From: Desulfobacterales bacterium
Lineage (GTDB): Bacteria > Desulfobacterota > Desulfobacteria > Desulfobacterales > SURF-7
Reading direction: 5' to 3'
NCBI GenBank assembly: GCA_018693105.1
Contig: JABHLN010000034.1
Span: 1 to 33,810, forward strand
Length of the DNA: 33,810 nt
The notes under the pieces are model-generated. The model ran no database searches, was not told where the DNA came from, and worked only from the letters and a program-made list of their open reading frames with translations. This document shows, one piece after another, positions 32,665 to 33,810 of the stretch; the first letter of the stretch is position 1, and every line of letters begins with the position of its first letter. The translations under genes were made by a program, and so were the position numbers.

Positions 32665-33525
32665 ATGAGTGCTATAAAAAATAAGTTAATCCTTACTGCG
32701 GCAGTTACCGGGGGTCTCCATGGAAAAGCGGCAAATCCAAATCTTCCTGAACAACCGGAAGAGCAGATTCAGCACGCGGTTGATGCATGGAAAGCAGGTG
32801 CTTCAATTGTTCACCTTCATGCACGTGATAAAGACGGTAAAGGGACACAAGATAATGATATCTATAGGAGTGTCTACGAGGGGATCAGAGCTGCCGGTTG
32901 TGATATGATTATTCAGTATTCAACAGGCGGTGCTATGGGAATGTCAGCAGAGGAACGCCTCAGCGCAATTTATGCAGAACCTGAAATGGCTTCTCTGAAC
33001 ATGGGTTGTGTAAATTATCCGCTTCCTGACGGAACATTCACCATGTCAAATAATCCGCCTAATGAAATTGAATGGTATGCTGAAGAAATGAAGAAGCTGA
33101 ATATCAAACCGGAAATGGAAGTATACAGCCCCACGATGATGACTGATGTTCATAATCTCATCAACAAGGGTCTTATTGATGCGCCGTATTATGTAAATTT
33201 TGTTATGGGTATGCCTGCCCAGGGTGCAATAGCTGCAACCTGGGAAAACCTGGTCTATATGGTTAGCCTCCTGCCACCGGATTCAGTCTGGAATTGCTGC
33301 TGCGTCGGTCGTCCTCAACTCCACATTACAACAACAGCGATGCTGATGGGCGGTATGGTTCGTATAGGTATGGAAGATAATATTTACTATAAAAGAGGCC
33401 AGCTTATCGAAGCCAATAAAGAAGTTGTTGCCAGAAGTGCAAGGCTTGCAGAAGAGCTTCAGATTGAAATCGCTACACCGGCTGAAGCACGTGAAATTCT
33501 TGGAATGGAACCGGTTATATTATAA
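32665..33525 (+). CDS. Beta-keto acid cleavage enzyme (BKACE/Kce, DUF849)
   Basis: A zinc-dependent TIM-barrel enzyme of 286 residues that reacts a beta-keto acid with acetyl-CoA to give acetoacetate and a new acyl-CoA. The first known member, Kce, acts on 3-keto-5-aminohexanoate in lysine fermentation; family substrates are diverse. Zinc ligands H50 and H52 (VHLHARD) and E237 (RIGMEDN) are present. R233 and D238 match the spacing of the Kce catalytic Arg and Asp. The ribosome site is AAAGGGGG. It has its own promoter after the fadA terminator. No lysine-fermentation genes are near, so another keto acid linked to the nearby acyl-CoA pathways is more likely; the substrate cannot be read from the sequence. 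Confidence 0.92.
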   Translation: MSAIKNKLILTAAVTGGLHGKAANPNLPEQPEEQIQHAVDAWKAGASIVHLHARDKDGKGTQDNDIYRSVYEGIRAAGCDMIIQYSTGGAMGMSAEERLSAIYAEPEMASLNMGCVNYPLPDGTFTMSNNPPNEIEWYAEEMKKLNIKPEMEVYSPTMMTDVHNLINKGLIDAPYYVNFVMGMPAQGAIAATWENLVYMVSLLPPDSVWNCCCVGRPQLHITTTAMLMGGMVRIGMEDNIYYKRGQLIEANKEVVARSARLAEELQIEIATPAEAREILGMEPVIL

Positions 33526-33552
33526 TCGTATTCTACAATATTTTGTAAACAG

Positions 33553-33585
33553 AAAAATCCCCCTGAAAATCAGGGGGGTTTTTTT
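33553..33585 (+). terminator. Bidirectional Rho-independent terminator
   Basis: AAAATCCCCCTG pairs with CAGGGGGGTTTT (one G-T wobble) around AAAAT, with a T-run on the plus strand and an A-run on the left that acts as a T-run on the minus strand. It separates the cleavage enzyme gene from the convergent partial gene at the right edge. Confidence 0.9.
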
Positions 33586-33617
33586 ATACACAAGATTAAG
33601 TATCTTTTCAAAATATC

Positions 33618-33809
33618 TTACCAGAAATTTACCTGTGAAACGCAGTCATTTTTTTCTATAAGCTGTTTTATATCATTTCTGGTTTTTTTTCTTGGTCTAC
33701 TACACATTTTATTTCTAAAGTGGGTGTTACTGATTTTAACTTTGGCTACGTTGATTTCTTTAAAGGATGTGTATTTATTTATAAAGGCAAATAGGTCTCC
33801 CTTTTGTGA
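33618..33809 (-). CDS. C-terminal end of an unrecognised gene, cut by right edge
   Basis: On the minus strand the frame is open from the window edge to the TAA at 33620-33618, giving 63 residues of a C-terminus: ...GDLFAFINKYTSFKEINVAK... then a basic CSRPRKKTRNDIKQLIEKND and the end QVNFW. It is Lys-rich with a plausible helix near its end. No family is recognised. Placement directly behind a bidirectional terminator supports a real convergent gene. Confidence 0.45.
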   Translation of the reverse strand, partial: SQKGDLFAFINKYTSFKEINVAKVKISNTHFRNKMCSRPRKKTRNDIKQLIEKNDCVSQVNFW

Positions 33810-33810
33810 T

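Overview
This is an AT-rich, gene-dense stretch of a bacterial chromosome. The gene content points to an anaerobic member of the Desulfobacterota, most likely Desulfobacterales: a quinol-type NO reductase beside an iron-sulfur repair protein, several multidomain beta-oxidation-type enzymes with sterol-carrier (SCP2) tails, a FadE/FadN/FadA set, a beta-keto acid cleavage enzyme, a ThiE-ThiL fusion, and dispersed palindromic repeats. The taxon is inferred from protein style only. I saw no tRNA, rRNA, CRISPR array, transposase gene or phage gene.

Layout. (1) 1-3003: the C-terminal part of a quinol NO reductase (cut by the window edge), a stem-loop, two tiny possibly coupled ORFs, the NO-stress repair protein Ric on the other strand, and a small VOC-family protein. 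(2) 3004-11148: a 730-bp AT-rich gap, then a soluble PAS-PAS hybrid histidine kinase, an ArnT/PMT-like membrane glycosyltransferase with a C-terminal Ig-like domain, a small ferritin-like protein, a class III adenylate cyclase, a flavodiiron-like metallo-beta-lactamase protein with an altered metal motif, and a ZIP metal transporter. (3) 11671-20886: the most unusual part. It holds a flavoprotein-SCP2 fusion, a nitroreductase, a TetR regulator, a hydratase-SDR-SCP2 fusion, an HMG-CoA-synthase-like-DUF35-SDR-SCP2 fusion, and an SCP-x type thiolase. (4) 21119-26124, minus strand: lnt, prfB (with a programmed +1 frameshift), an HD-domain protein and a ThiE-ThiL fusion. (5) 26570-33525, plus strand: a fadE-fadN-fadA fatty acid beta-oxidation set and a beta-keto acid cleavage enzyme with its own promoter. 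A partial minus-strand gene runs off the right edge.

How the genes may work together. Region 3 looks like a dedicated acyl-CoA pathway in which several enzymes share an SCP2 lipid-carrier tail. A MaoC-type hydratase and two sister SDR dehydrogenases supply the hydration and oxidation steps. A thiolase and a DUF35/HMGS-like protein supply the C-C bond step. By my eye alignment the HMGS-like domain has lost its Glu/Cys/His triad (T77, Q109, P232), so it is unlikely to be a true HMG-CoA synthase; a lyase, aldolase, decarboxylase or scaffold role is possible. The two flavoproteins and the TetR regulator are plausible redox partner and switch. Region 5 is a conventional beta-oxidation module.

Four copies of a roughly 130-160 bp palindromic repeat lie at 11147, 20912, 28512 and 31135. 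They share their ends but carry two kinds of interior. Two of them bracket region 3 and two bracket fadN. One touches the stop codon of the ZIP gene and one sits in the fadA leader, where it creates a false upstream start codon.
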